Translations under genes and position numbers: made by a program | Part shown: in pieces, positions 17,000 through 24,685 of the stretch | Layout of the letters: each line of letters starts with the position of its first letter | Numbering within the stretch: the first letter of the stretch is position 1 | The notes under the pieces: generated by a model | Database searches by the model: none | Seen by the model: only the letters and a program-made list of their open reading frames with translations | Told to the model about the DNA's origin: nothing | Assembly: GCF_015714725.1 (NCBI RefSeq) | Contig: NZ_WBKM01000276.1 | Coordinates: 1-35,537, forward strand | Length of the DNA stretch: 35,537 nt | DNA from: Nostoc sp. WHI | Lineage (GTDB): Bacteria; Cyanobacteriota; Cyanobacteriia; Cyanobacteriales; Nostocaceae | Direction: 5' to 3'

Positions 17000-17026
17000 T
17001 AATTCGTAATTCGTAATTCGTAATTC
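17000..17026. repeat. AATTCGTA tandem repeat
   Basis: Three to four consecutive copies of the 9-base unit AATTCGTAA/AATTCGTAATTCG occur here, with a partial reverse copy (AATTACGAATTAC) near 17071. Simple repeats of this kind are common between genes in this group. Confidence 0.7.
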
Positions 17027-17193
17027 GAGACCACCAAGAAAAAACAATTACGCACCAGTGTTTCACCAATAATTACGAATTACATTAACTCAATACGCTT
17101 GGGTTAAGGGCTACTGGTACAAAATTTTGGGTTTTTGAGACGCGATAAATCGCCGTCTCTACAAATGTTTTGGTCTTATCTGAACTGTATTGT

Positions 17194-17230
17194 GCTATAA
17201 TTTCCTCCTTTTTAAGAAGGGAATTATAGC
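17194..17230. repeat. imperfect 17-bp hairpin
   Basis: GCTATAATTTCCTCCTT and AAGAAGGGAATTATAGC are inverted copies with three mismatches around a 3-base loop. It lies downstream of the minus-strand SRPBCC gene and could serve as a processing or termination structure, though no T-run follows it. Confidence 0.65.
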
Positions 17231-17298
17231 AAGCTTTAACTCAAGCAGATCCATACGTGGGGTTAATCTAAAATCTAAAATCTAAAATCCAAAATTGA

Positions 17299-17853
17299 TT
17301 AACCCTTACAAAGTACTTGTCGCATTTTACGCATATTTGCAGGCAACTCTAAGTTCATTGCTTGTTGAATGAAAATTGATGGAATTGGAATAAGCGGCGT
17401 AGCTTGCACAGTATAAGCAAGCATTGTACCATTACCGCAATCTTGGAGTTCTAAATTGGCGTTAAAGTCCTCGAAACTCCCTTTTTCCATGCGAAATTGA
17501 ATTTGCTGCCCCAGGACTTCTATAACATTGAGGTAAATTTCAACTTGAGCGGTGAAAAATAAAAAGGCTTTTTGTGCTGCTTGATACAGGTGCTTAACTT
17601 CACCTTTGTAAATTATTTCGCTTTTAGTAATATCAGGAAAATATTGCACCCACCGGGGATAATCAGTTAATTGCTGCCAGGCTTGCGATCGCACCATCGG
17701 CAAATACATCCAGGCTGTTACTGCGCCACCACACATTTTGTACGATCGCGTTTCTATCAAAATTTCACCCTGTACCAGCAACCTTTGCCTGTCTTGACTC
17801 CAAGACATATCCGAACCTACAATAATTGAGTCTGATATATAAGACGCAGACAT
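17299..17853 (-). CDS. SRPBCC (START-like) family protein
   Basis: Up to 184 residues; a second ATG at residue 16 (MSWSQDRQRLL) may be the true start. The pattern VRSQAWQQLTDYPRWVQYFPDI, then KSEIIYKG, a central LNVIEVLGQQIQFRMEKGSF and DCGNGTMLAYTVQATPLIPIP is that of polyketide cyclase/dehydrase-like lipid-binding folds. These small soluble proteins hold hydrophobic ligands, but the ligand here is unknown. It stands alone, convergent with clpB. No signal peptide. Confidence 0.85.
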   Translation of the reverse strand: MSASYISDSIIVGSDMSWSQDRQRLLVQGEILIETRSYKMCGGAVTAWMYLPMVRSQAWQQLTDYPRWVQYFPDITKSEIIYKGEVKHLYQAAQKAFLFFTAQVEIYLNVIEVLGQQIQFRMEKGSFEDFNANLELQDCGNGTMLAYTVQATPLIPIPSIFIQQAMNLELPANMRKMRQVLCKG

Positions 17854-18273
17854 AGTGATTTAAGTTACTCCTCAACTCATCCACCTAAACGGTATTGAAA
17901 CTACAAGCCATAAAACTTGATTCAGATCCAACACACTAAATTTTAGTTCCAGTTTAATACTTATCTTTTCTGGAAATAGTGATTTTCCGGTAATTATTTC
18001 AATTACTTTGCTGTAAAAGCTGTATTGCTGATCACAATTAACACAATTATTACTTAAGTGAATTTTATCAGAGCAATAATTGTAGATGAAACCAAGTTTT
18101 TAGCAGATAAAATAATCCAAATGCAACCGAATATCAACCACCTTACCCCAACGTCGGGATAGGATCTCTCGATTTTTACGTATTATTTCTGATGAAACTG
18201 CGACTTTATCGTAATTTTATATTTTATTTGTCAATATCAAATGTAATGTCTGTTGAGTTGAGAGGAAAAATAG
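17854..18273. other. intergenic region between divergent SRPBCC and small membrane protein genes
   Basis: 420 AT-rich bases. No ORF, repeat or RNA structure was recognised. It should hold divergent promoters; none could be assigned with confidence. A ribosome binding site (GAGAGGA) precedes the GTG at 18274. Confidence 0.5.
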
Positions 18274-18468
18274 GTGAGTCAATCTGCTTTAAATCGGAAA
18301 TTAATCCAGATTTTCGGTATCCTTCTCGGCATTAGCGTCGCCGTCTGGGTACTGAGAGGCTTTGGGATTCTGACTTTTATTCCAGGGGGAATTATTTGGC
18401 TACTACTACTAGGGGCGATCGCAATAGGCATTATCAGTTATGCCCAAAGGACATGGTGGCGTTTTTAA
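18274..18468 (+). CDS. small two-TM membrane protein, hypothetical
   Basis: 64 residues with a GTG start supported by GAGAGGA about 8 bases upstream. Two hydrophobic helices, near 10-27 (IQIFGILLGISVAVWVLRGF) and 33-55 (FIPGGIIWLLLLGAIAIGII), form most of the protein, ending SYAQRTWWRF. It resembles short conserved cyanobacterial membrane proteins. Function unknown; the next gene is 149 bases away on the same strand. Confidence 0.75.
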   Translation: MSQSALNRKLIQIFGILLGISVAVWVLRGFGILTFIPGGIIWLLLLGAIAIGIISYAQRTWWRF

Positions 18469-18617
18469 AAGAAACAGATTTTGCACTCCTGCCAACAACT
18501 GCCATAGATTTCTAACCTATGGCTAATTAGCAAAACTCCTCTCAATTGGACTTTGAACTCGATGAAGAGGGAAAATAACAGCTAGCCTAGAGAGTAGGTG
18601 CTGTAAAAGAGATATTT

Positions 18618-19862
18618 TTGAAATTGCTACCGTTACAAATTGTAGTTATTGGGGGTGGAGCAGCCGGATTTTTTGGCGCGATCGCTTGTGCTAAAGCCAA
18701 TCCTGATGCCAAAGTTACTTTACTCGAAGCCAGTCGTCAACCCCTGGCGAAAGTGCTAATTTCTGGTGGCGGACGCTGCAATGTCACTCACGCTTGTTTT
18801 TATCCTGAGGAGTTGGTGCAAAATTACCCCAGAGGCGCAAAAGCTTTGCGGGGTGCTTTTACTCGGTTTCAACCTAAAGATACAGTAGCTTGGTTTGCAG
18901 CTGTGGGAGTTTATCTAAACATTGAAACTGATGGCCGGATGTTTCCCGTTACGAATAATTCAGAAACCATTGTGGAATGTCTGATTAAAAATGCGGCGAC
19001 ATTCGGGGTAAAACTGTGCATCAGTACCCCTGTAACGTCCGTGAAACAAACTTCAAAAGATCAGGGGTTTGATATCCTCTTGAAGTCGGGAGAAACGATG
19101 AAATGCGATCGCCTACTTCTTGCGACCGGCAGTAGCCTTGTAGGTTATAAAATTGTCCAGGAGTTAGGTCATCAAATTGAACCGCCAGTACCCTCATTAT
19201 TTACCTTTAACATTGTCGATCAAAAGCTGAGGGAGTTGGCTGGAATTAGCGTTAACTCTGCACAATTGCGGTTATCTGTGGGCGGAAAGTCCCAATTACA
19301 ACAAACTGGCCCATTGCTAATTACCCATTGGGGTTTGAGTGGCCCTGCTGTTCTAAAGCTTTCCGCCTGGGGTGCAAGGATTTTGCACGAAAGCCGCTAT
19401 CAAGCCACATTATTAATTAATTGGCTACCTCATTTGCAACAAGACCAAGTGCGACAACAAATTTTAGCAATTAAGGATGAATGGGCAAAGAAAGCGATCG
19501 CACTCCATCGAGGTGTTGACCTACCCCATCGTCTCTGGCAATATATCATTGCCCGTGCAGGCGTTACCACAGAAGACCGTTGGGCAGGAATATCTCATAA
19601 AACCTTAAATCAATTGGTGCAAGAACTCACTCAAGGGCAATATTTAATCAGTGGTAAAGGAGCCTTTAAAGAAGAATTTGTTACCTGTGGCGGTGTCAAA
19701 CTTCAAGAAGTTAACTTCAAGACGATGGAAAGTAGGTTAGTTCCTGGTCTTTATTTTGCCGGAGAAATCTTAGATATTGATGGCGTTACCGGCGGGTTTA
19801 ACTTCCAAAGTGCTTGGACGACTGGGTATTTAGCAGGGGTAGGAATGGCGAATAATTCGTGA
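18618..19862 (+). CDS. NAD(P)/FAD-dependent oxidoreductase, BaiN/HI0933 (YhiN) family
   Basis: 414 residues. FAD-binding dinucleotide motif IGGGAAGFFGAI near 11-22, the family hallmark ISGGGRCNVTH (about 49-59), a second FAD motif LLLATGSSLVG, and the C-terminal VTCGGVKLQEVN ... GLYFAGEILDIDGVTGGFNFQSAWTTG signature that contacts flavin. The start is a TTG at 18618; there is no ATG near and the homologous sequence begins just after it. Members are soluble flavoproteins of unclear substrate. The following lpxD is 102 bases downstream and may be co-transcribed. Confidence 0.92.
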   Translation: MKLLPLQIVVIGGGAAGFFGAIACAKANPDAKVTLLEASRQPLAKVLISGGGRCNVTHACFYPEELVQNYPRGAKALRGAFTRFQPKDTVAWFAAVGVYLNIETDGRMFPVTNNSETIVECLIKNAATFGVKLCISTPVTSVKQTSKDQGFDILLKSGETMKCDRLLLATGSSLVGYKIVQELGHQIEPPVPSLFTFNIVDQKLRELAGISVNSAQLRLSVGGKSQLQQTGPLLITHWGLSGPAVLKLSAWGARILHESRYQATLLINWLPHLQQDQVRQQILAIKDEWAKKAIALHRGVDLPHRLWQYIIARAGVTTEDRWAGISHKTLNQLVQELTQGQYLISGKGAFKEEFVTCGGVKLQEVNFKTMESRLVPGLYFAGEILDIDGVTGGFNFQSAWTTGYLAGVGMANNS

Positions 19863-19964
19863 TGACCTACGAATTACTTTCACACTTCTATAGAATTACT
19901 GTGTTGGAGCATTAAGAGGGAAAATTATCTTGCCTTTATAGTTTAATTTTGAACACACCCAACA

Positions 19965-21017
19965 ATGAAATTCAGCGAAATTTTACACCAATTTGGTGAT
20001 GCTGCGATCGCTCACAGCCTGACTGACAACCCAGGCCATGACCCAGAAATTACAGGAGTAGCAGCCATAGATGAAGCTAGCATTGGGACTCTCAGCTACG
20101 TAGAAAGTGCAAAATTTGGATCTTTTGTCGGCAATACCAATGCTAGTGCTTTAATTTTGCCCCAAGATGAAAAATTACAGGTGCTTGCACATCAGAGGGG
20201 TATTGTCTGGATAGTGACCCCAGATACGCGACTTTTGTTTGCCAAAGCGATCGCACTTTTTTATCAACCATATCGCCCCATCCCAGAAATTCATCCCACT
20301 GCTGTGATTCACTCCACCGCAAAAATTGGTAGTGATGTTTATATTGGCCCCCATGCTGTGATTCAACAAGGGGTGGAAATTGGCAATGATGCAATTATTC
20401 ATCCGAATGTGGTGATTTATCCAGATGCCAAAATAGGCGATCGCACCATTTTACACGCCAATTGCACCATTCACGAACGCACCCGCATCGGTGCAGATTG
20501 CGTTATTCACAGTGGTGCTGTCATCGGTGCAGAAGGCTTTGGTTTTGTTCCTACTCGGACTGGTTGGTTCAAAATGGAACAATCTGGCTATACAGTCTTA
20601 GAAGATGGCGTGGAAGTTGGCTGCAACAGTGGCATTGATCGCCCAGCCGTCGGAGAAACACGGGTAGGACAGAATACAGTAATTGATAGCTTAGTGCAAA
20701 TAGGTCACGGTTGCCAAATCGGCGCTGGCTGTGCGATCGCCGGTCAGGTTGGCATGGCGGGAGGTGTCAAACTGGGGAATCGCGTAATTTTAGCTGGACA
20801 AACAGGAATAGTCAATCAAGTGAAGATGGGAGATGGGGCGATCGCATCTGCTCAATCTGGAATTCACAGCGATGTTGCACCAGGAGAAATTGTCTCAGGA
20901 TCTCCCGCAATGCCCTACAAATTGTATCTTAAGGTATGCGCTGTTTATAATCGCTTGCCAGATATGTATCAATCGCTAAAACAATTGCAACGTAAATTAA
21001 AAAATAGCAATGATTAA
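19965..21017 (+). CDS. lpxD: UDP-3-O-acyl-glucosamine N-acyltransferase
   Basis: 350 residues, typical for cyanobacterial LpxD. LpxD adds the N-linked acyl chain from acyl-ACP in the third step of lipid A synthesis. The N-terminal uridine-binding domain (1-105) is followed by a left-handed beta helix of hexapeptide repeats (about 108-320: IGSDVYIGPH, IGDRTILHAN, IGADCVIHSG and so on). The catalytic His is H248 in DSLVQIGHGCQIG. The substrate, acyl-ACP, links it to acpP/fabF further along the window. A HIP1 hairpin follows the stop. Confidence 0.95.
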   Translation: MKFSEILHQFGDAAIAHSLTDNPGHDPEITGVAAIDEASIGTLSYVESAKFGSFVGNTNASALILPQDEKLQVLAHQRGIVWIVTPDTRLLFAKAIALFYQPYRPIPEIHPTAVIHSTAKIGSDVYIGPHAVIQQGVEIGNDAIIHPNVVIYPDAKIGDRTILHANCTIHERTRIGADCVIHSGAVIGAEGFGFVPTRTGWFKMEQSGYTVLEDGVEVGCNSGIDRPAVGETRVGQNTVIDSLVQIGHGCQIGAGCAIAGQVGMAGGVKLGNRVILAGQTGIVNQVKMGDGAIASAQSGIHSDVAPGEIVSGSPAMPYKLYLKVCAVYNRLPDMYQSLKQLQRKLKNSND

Positions 21018-21024
21018 CTAGAAA

Positions 21025-21058
21025 ATTAGCGATCGCAACGTCGTGTGCGATCGCTAAT
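21025..21058 (+). terminator. HIP1 stem-loop after lpxD
   Basis: ATTAGCGATCGCA (21025-21037) and TGCGATCGCTAAT (21046-21058) form a perfect 13-bp stem with an 8-base loop, directly after lpxD. There is no T-tract, so it is a possible terminator or simply a HIP1 palindrome. Confidence 0.5.
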
Positions 21059-21079
21059 TACTGAAAGCCTTAGATAGTA

Positions 21080-21176
21080 AATACTTTTCGGTTAAGGTAC
21101 ACAGTCCTTAATGATCCCCCTTAGTCCCCCTTTTTTAAGGGGGGTTGGGGGGATCGAGTCTTAATCGAACCGTATT
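21080..21176. mobile_element. MITE-like palindromic element between lpxD and RTX gene
   Basis: The ends are imperfect inverted repeats (AATACTTTTCGGTTAAG at left, CTTAATCGAACCGTATT at right). Inside them is a strong hairpin, GATCCCCCTTAGTCCCCC then TTTTTTAAGGGGGG and GGGGGGATC (21113-21155). No coding capacity. The hairpin core is a known high-copy intergenic motif in Nostocales. It ends 2 bases before the stop codon of the RTX gene and probably acts as a bidirectional terminator between the two convergent genes. Confidence 0.7.
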
Positions 21177-21178
21177 GC

Positions 21179-22747
21179 TTAGATATTAAATGTAATCCCA
21201 GCAGTGAACGCAGTTAAACTGACATCCTCAGCCACAGCAATCACGTCGCCGAAAGCAGGCGAACCGAAGAAGATGACCGTATCTAAAACAGAGAAAGAAT
21301 TTGTAGAACTACCAGGCGTAAACCTTTGCTGTACAAAAGTGTAATCGCTAGCGGAACCGCGGAGATTTATCTTGTCACCATCTACTACAGAGAAATCTGT
21401 GATAATAGCATGACCAGCTTGCCGATAGGAGTCATTTAGGCTGAACGTATCAACAGATTGAACTCCTCCGAATGCACGTCCTCCTGTTAAAATATCTATC
21501 TCTCCGCTATTAAAGTTACCACCACCAAAGAGGGTATCATTACCCTGTCCGGCATCCAGACGATCATTACCAGAGTCACCATTTAGGCGATCGTTGCCCG
21601 CACCTCCCGTAAGAACATCACCCTCAGATCCACCAAATAGTACATCGTTACCGCTACCACCTAGCAGAATATCGCTGCCACCGCGACCCCCAAGAAATAC
21701 GCTTACGTTTTCGTTGGCGCGACTGGCATCTATGCGATTAGAACTATCTCCTCCTTGGATTTCGACGTTTTCAATACCTTGGAGGGTATCAGTACCTGTA
21801 GCTGAATCATCTATATTGGCAAATGGGCCAACCTTGCCACCTTTTATTTGGCTTTTATTTGGGTCATTGGCAAATGAGAACAGATCAAAGCTATTGTCGC
21901 CCTGTATTAATAGGGAGTCCTCACCTCCTCCCCCGATGTATTGGTCATCACTTGCTCCATCAAAAGCACTATCGGAAAAACTATCCCTCCCGGCTCCACC
22001 TTGGAGAAAGTCAGATCCTTCTCCTCCATTAAGATTATTGTCGTCATTTCCACCGAGAAGGGTGTCATTGCCATTATTGCCACGGAGGAAGTTAAACCCT
22101 GTTCCTCCTACTATGCTGTCATTCCCATCACCACCGTTGATTTGGTCAACACCACGGCTACCGATGATGGTGTCATTGCCTGCACCACCAAAGAGATGGG
22201 TTCGATCTGATAACAAAGCTTGAGACGCATTAATCGTGTCATTACCGGAGGTACCAGTGAGCCTGACAGCCTCAACCTCAGAAAACTGGTGAACTAAATT
22301 ACCGACAAACAGCCGATCATTAGTCAAGAAATAATTTGAGGCTCCCTCAACACGCAACTCGTCATTACCTACACCGCCAATCAGGGTATCGCCAACATCA
22401 CCTATAGCCGGAAAATTCCCGTTTTGAGCGATGAGAGTATCTCTACCCGCACCACCATTAACAAGATTGTTCCCAGTGCCACCAGAAAGGCTGTCATTGT
22501 CGTCGCCGCCGTTGAGAGTGTCGTTACCCGCGCTACCATCAAGGGTGTCTCTGTTGAATCCACCATCGAGGAAGTCGTTACCAAGTGCCCCGAATAGAGA
22601 ATCATTGCCAAAGTTGCCTATTAGAGTATCATTACCCGCGCCACCATTAACCGTATCGTTACCCGCCAGAGCATCGATTCTATCGTTGTCCCCATTAGCT
22701 ATAATTCTGTCGTCAGCAGGTGTTATGCTTCCACTAATAATCGCCAT
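21179..22747 (-). CDS. RTX-type calcium-binding exoprotein (hemolysin-type repeats)
   Basis: 522 residues. Blocks of GGxGxDxLx nonapeptides (about 10-110, 190-275 and 345-415; for example [32 protein letters not shown]) form calcium-bound beta rolls. The C-terminal 100 residues ([28 protein letters not shown]) are the usual end of cyanobacterial type I secreted proteins. There is no N-terminal signal peptide, as expected for ABC/HlyD/TolC export. No enzyme or adhesin domain is visible, so it may be a surface or matrix protein. GGAG lies about 12 bases upstream of the ATG. Direct repeats resembling a PHO box lie about 200 bases upstream. Confidence 0.93.
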   Translation of the reverse strand: MAIISGSITPADDRIIANGDNDRIDALAGNDTVNGGAGNDTLIGNFGNDSLFGALGNDFLDGGFNRDTLDGSAGNDTLNGGDDNDSLSGGTGNNLVNGGAGRDTLIAQNGNFPAIGDVGDTLIGGVGNDELRVEGASNYFLTNDRLFVGNLVHQFSEVEAVRLTGTSGNDTINASQALLSDRTHLFGGAGNDTIIGSRGVDQINGGDGNDSIVGGTGFNFLRGNNGNDTLLGGNDDNNLNGGEGSDFLQGGAGRDSFSDSAFDGASDDQYIGGGGEDSLLIQGDNSFDLFSFANDPNKSQIKGGKVGPFANIDDSATGTDTLQGIENVEIQGGDSSNRIDASRANENVSVFLGGRGGSDILLGGSGNDVLFGGSEGDVLTGGAGNDRLNGDSGNDRLDAGQGNDTLFGGGNFNSGEIDILTGGRAFGGVQSVDTFSLNDSYRQAGHAIITDFSVVDGDKINLRGSASDYTFVQQRFTPGSSTNSFSVLDTVIFFGSPAFGDVIAVAEDVSLTAFTAGITFNI

Positions 22748-23095
22748 AATTTTGAGTCTCCTTTGATTTAGTTGTGAGTTTGTATGTGATTTAATTGATT
22801 TGGACTTGGGATCAATTCCTCAACAAAGTTAGATTTGTCTAAAGCCCAATAACTGCTCTTGCTGTTATTACTAGGTTGCCTTTTGCACTCAAAAACGTAA
22901 ATATGGATAATTTAAGGAGTTTGATTTCAAGAAATTAAACGACAAAAGAGGTTAAGTAAGGTTAAGTAAGAAAAGTTAAGGTGAGGTGAGTAATCTTTGC
23001 TGAACCAGGCGAGGCATGAATTACAGCCATTTGAATAAATTTAAGAATTTGGGCTGTAGTTAAATATATAAATAGTTGTTATTCATCTCTGAGCA
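22748..23095. other. divergent intergenic region, RTX gene / AAA ATPase
   Basis: 348 bases between divergent genes. The main feature is a set of AGGTTAAG direct repeats at 22949-22980. The rest is AT-rich without other recognisable sites. Confidence 0.6.
22949..22980 (-). promoter_or_regulatory. PHO-box-like direct repeats (CTTAACCT)
   Basis: AGGTTAAG occurs at 22949-22956 and 22959-22966, with a variant AAGTTAAG at 22973-22980. On the minus strand these read CTTAACCT, the cyanobacterial PHO-box half-site. The spacing (starts 10 and 14 bases apart) departs from the usual 11-base period, so this is only a candidate operator. It could serve the RTX gene or the AAA gene. Confidence 0.4.
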
Positions 23096-24565
23096 ATGGA
23101 TTTTGAAACAGCATTCAAAATATTAGATACAGCAGTTGTTGCCCAGACAAAAAGACATCTGAAAGATATTGAAGTGACAATACTTCGTAGCTCTTGGCAA
23201 GGAAAGAAGTATGGTGAGATTGCCCAAGTTCATGGCTACACTACCGAATATTTACAGCATGATGTTGGCCCTAAGCTGTGGCAGATGCTGTCAGCAGCAT
23301 TTGGCGAAAAGGTTAGTAAAAAGAATTTTCAGGCAGCACTAGAGCGGCAGAGGCTTTCCGGTAATGCTGATTCACCAAAGCAGTTAGAGGATATTTTACA
23401 GTCCCAAAAGCTGATGTTATCTGATTCACAACTAAAAATAGATAACTCAGTTTCTCAGGAAAATGGGGAAGTATTGCTAACTCTACACACAAATGAGCGA
23501 TGTCTACGACGGGCTACGCCTACGCAACTAAACGCCGAACCAGAATTTCCGGTGGGTCAAGTCCCTCTCACTTCTAGTTTTTATGTTGAACGCCCTCCAA
23601 TTGAAGATCGCTGTTTTCAAGAGATTTTGCAGCCAGGCGCCCTAATTCGCATCAAAGCATCTAAACAGATGGGCAAAACCTCGCTAATGGCAAGAATTCT
23701 GGATGAAGCTAGAAATCATGGCTGTCAAACTGTAGCTTTAAGCTTTCATTTAGCAGATAAAGCAGTTTTCGCCAGCTTAGATACATTTTTGCGCTGGTTC
23801 TGTGAAAGTGTTGGCAGGAAACTCAAGAAGCTTCATCAGTTAGATGATTATTGGAGCATTTATGGCAGTAAGGATAAAACCACCGCTTACTTTGAAGAGT
23901 GTTTGTTAGAAGAAATCGATAGCCCATTAGTAATTAGCTTAGATGGTGTTGATCGCATTTTTCCACATCGTGACATTGCCGAAGACTTTTTTAATTTATT
24001 ACGAGCTTGGTATGAGTATGCAAAGTATGGCGATCGCAGTAGCGAACTTTGGCAAAAACTCCGCCTAGTTTTAGTACATTCCAAAGAAGTTTATATTCCG
24101 TTAAATATCAATCAATCTCCCTTTAATGTCGGGTTGAGCATTGAATTACAAGAGTTTAATCAAGAACAAGTCCAAATTTTGGTTGAGCGTCATCAGGCAC
24201 TAAATTGGATTGATGTTCAGGTCGAAAAACTGATGGACATGGTAGGAGGACATCCCTATTTAGTTCGGTTAGCTCTTTATCATGTTCAACATCAAGACAT
24301 CACACTGGAGCAGTTGTTGCAAACAGCCCCAACTGAAGCGGGAATTTACAAAGACCATCTCCGAGAGCATTTGTGTAATCTTGATGATCATCCAAATTTA
24401 GTGGCAGCTTTTAGCCAGGTTGTGAAAAGTTTAGTGCCGATAGAACTAGACTCGGAGTTAGCGTTTAAATTACACAGTATGGGTCTAGTGGTATATTGTA
24501 ATGACAATAAGGTGATGCCACGCTGCAATTTGTACCGCCAATATTTTCAACATCACCTTAGTTAG
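23096..24565 (+). CDS. AAA-like (AAA_35) ATPase with N-terminal vWA-MoxR-associated HTH
   Basis: 489 residues. About 1-85 match the HTH at the front of cyanobacterial vWA-MoxR-associated (VMAP) conflict proteins: SWQGKKYGEIAQVHGYTTEY, then VGPKLWQMLSAAFGEKVSKK. A linker carries a repeat-derived insert (about 134-145). The AAA-like domain starts near 160 (FYVERPPIEDRCFQEILQPG), with Walker A KASKQMGKTS near 187-196 and Walker B LVISLDGVDRIF at 278-289; Gly284 stands where the catalytic Glu is often found. GGHPYLVRLALYH near 388-400 is the conserved sensor/lid motif. No effector domain is fused. The next gene, 120 bases away, has a related ATPase domain. Confidence 0.88.
   Translation: MDFETAFKILDTAVVAQTKRHLKDIEVTILRSSWQGKKYGEIAQVHGYTTEYLQHDVGPKLWQMLSAAFGEKVSKKNFQAALERQRLSGNADSPKQLEDILQSQKLMLSDSQLKIDNSVSQENGEVLLTLHTNERCLRRATPTQLNAEPEFPVGQVPLTSSFYVERPPIEDRCFQEILQPGALIRIKASKQMGKTSLMARILDEARNHGCQTVALSFHLADKAVFASLDTFLRWFCESVGRKLKKLHQLDDYWSIYGSKDKTTAYFEECLLEEIDSPLVISLDGVDRIFPHRDIAEDFFNLLRAWYEYAKYGDRSSELWQKLRLVLVHSKEVYIPLNINQSPFNVGLSIELQEFNQEQVQILVERHQALNWIDVQVEKLMDMVGGHPYLVRLALYHVQHQDITLEQLLQTAPTEAGIYKDHLREHLCNLDDHPNLVAAFSQVVKSLVPIELDSELAFKLHSMGLVVYCNDNKVMPRCNLYRQYFQHHLS
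23497..23526. repeat. dispersed ~29-bp repeat, copy 2, inside AAA ATPase gene
   Basis: GCGATGTCTACGACGGGCTA continuing CGCCTACGCA is the reverse complement of the copy at 11822-11850, differing at two positions. It is in frame and encodes the RCLRRATPT stretch in the linker between the HTH and AAA domains. Confidence 0.8.
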
Positions 24566-24614
24566 TTATAAATTTTAACCAAGTACAACATTTCATTAAT
24601 TCGTAATTAATTCT

Positions 24615-24653
24615 CCGCGTACCTCTGCGTTTCCCTTTGCGCCCCTTTGCGTT
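24615..24653. repeat. CTCTGCG/CCTTTGCG dispersed repeat, copy 2
   Basis: CTCCGCGTACCTCTGCG, CCCTTTGCG and CCCCTTTGCG follow one another, as in the copy at 3300-3333. It overlaps the open frame upstream of the CHASE2 protein, so that leader is repeat and not protein. Confidence 0.7.
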
Positions 24654-24685
24654 TAAATAAATCACTTTTAAAAAAGCTAGTTAGG

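Larger units (their letters stand above)
16855..17298. other. repeat-rich intergenic region between clpB and SRPBCC gene
   Basis: 444 bases between convergent genes with no gene. It contains a palindromic repeat (16907-16961), a tandem AATTCGTA array (about 17000-17026), a long imperfect hairpin (17194-17230) and AATCTAAAATC-type repeats (about 17268-17295). It looks like a collection site for small dispersed repeats. Confidence 0.8.

Noticed and set aside
21594..22766. Long proline/serine-rich plus-strand ORFs opposite the RTX gene
   Set aside because: Antisense of GGxGxD repeats gives open frames rich in Pro and Leu; the RTX frame explains the region.
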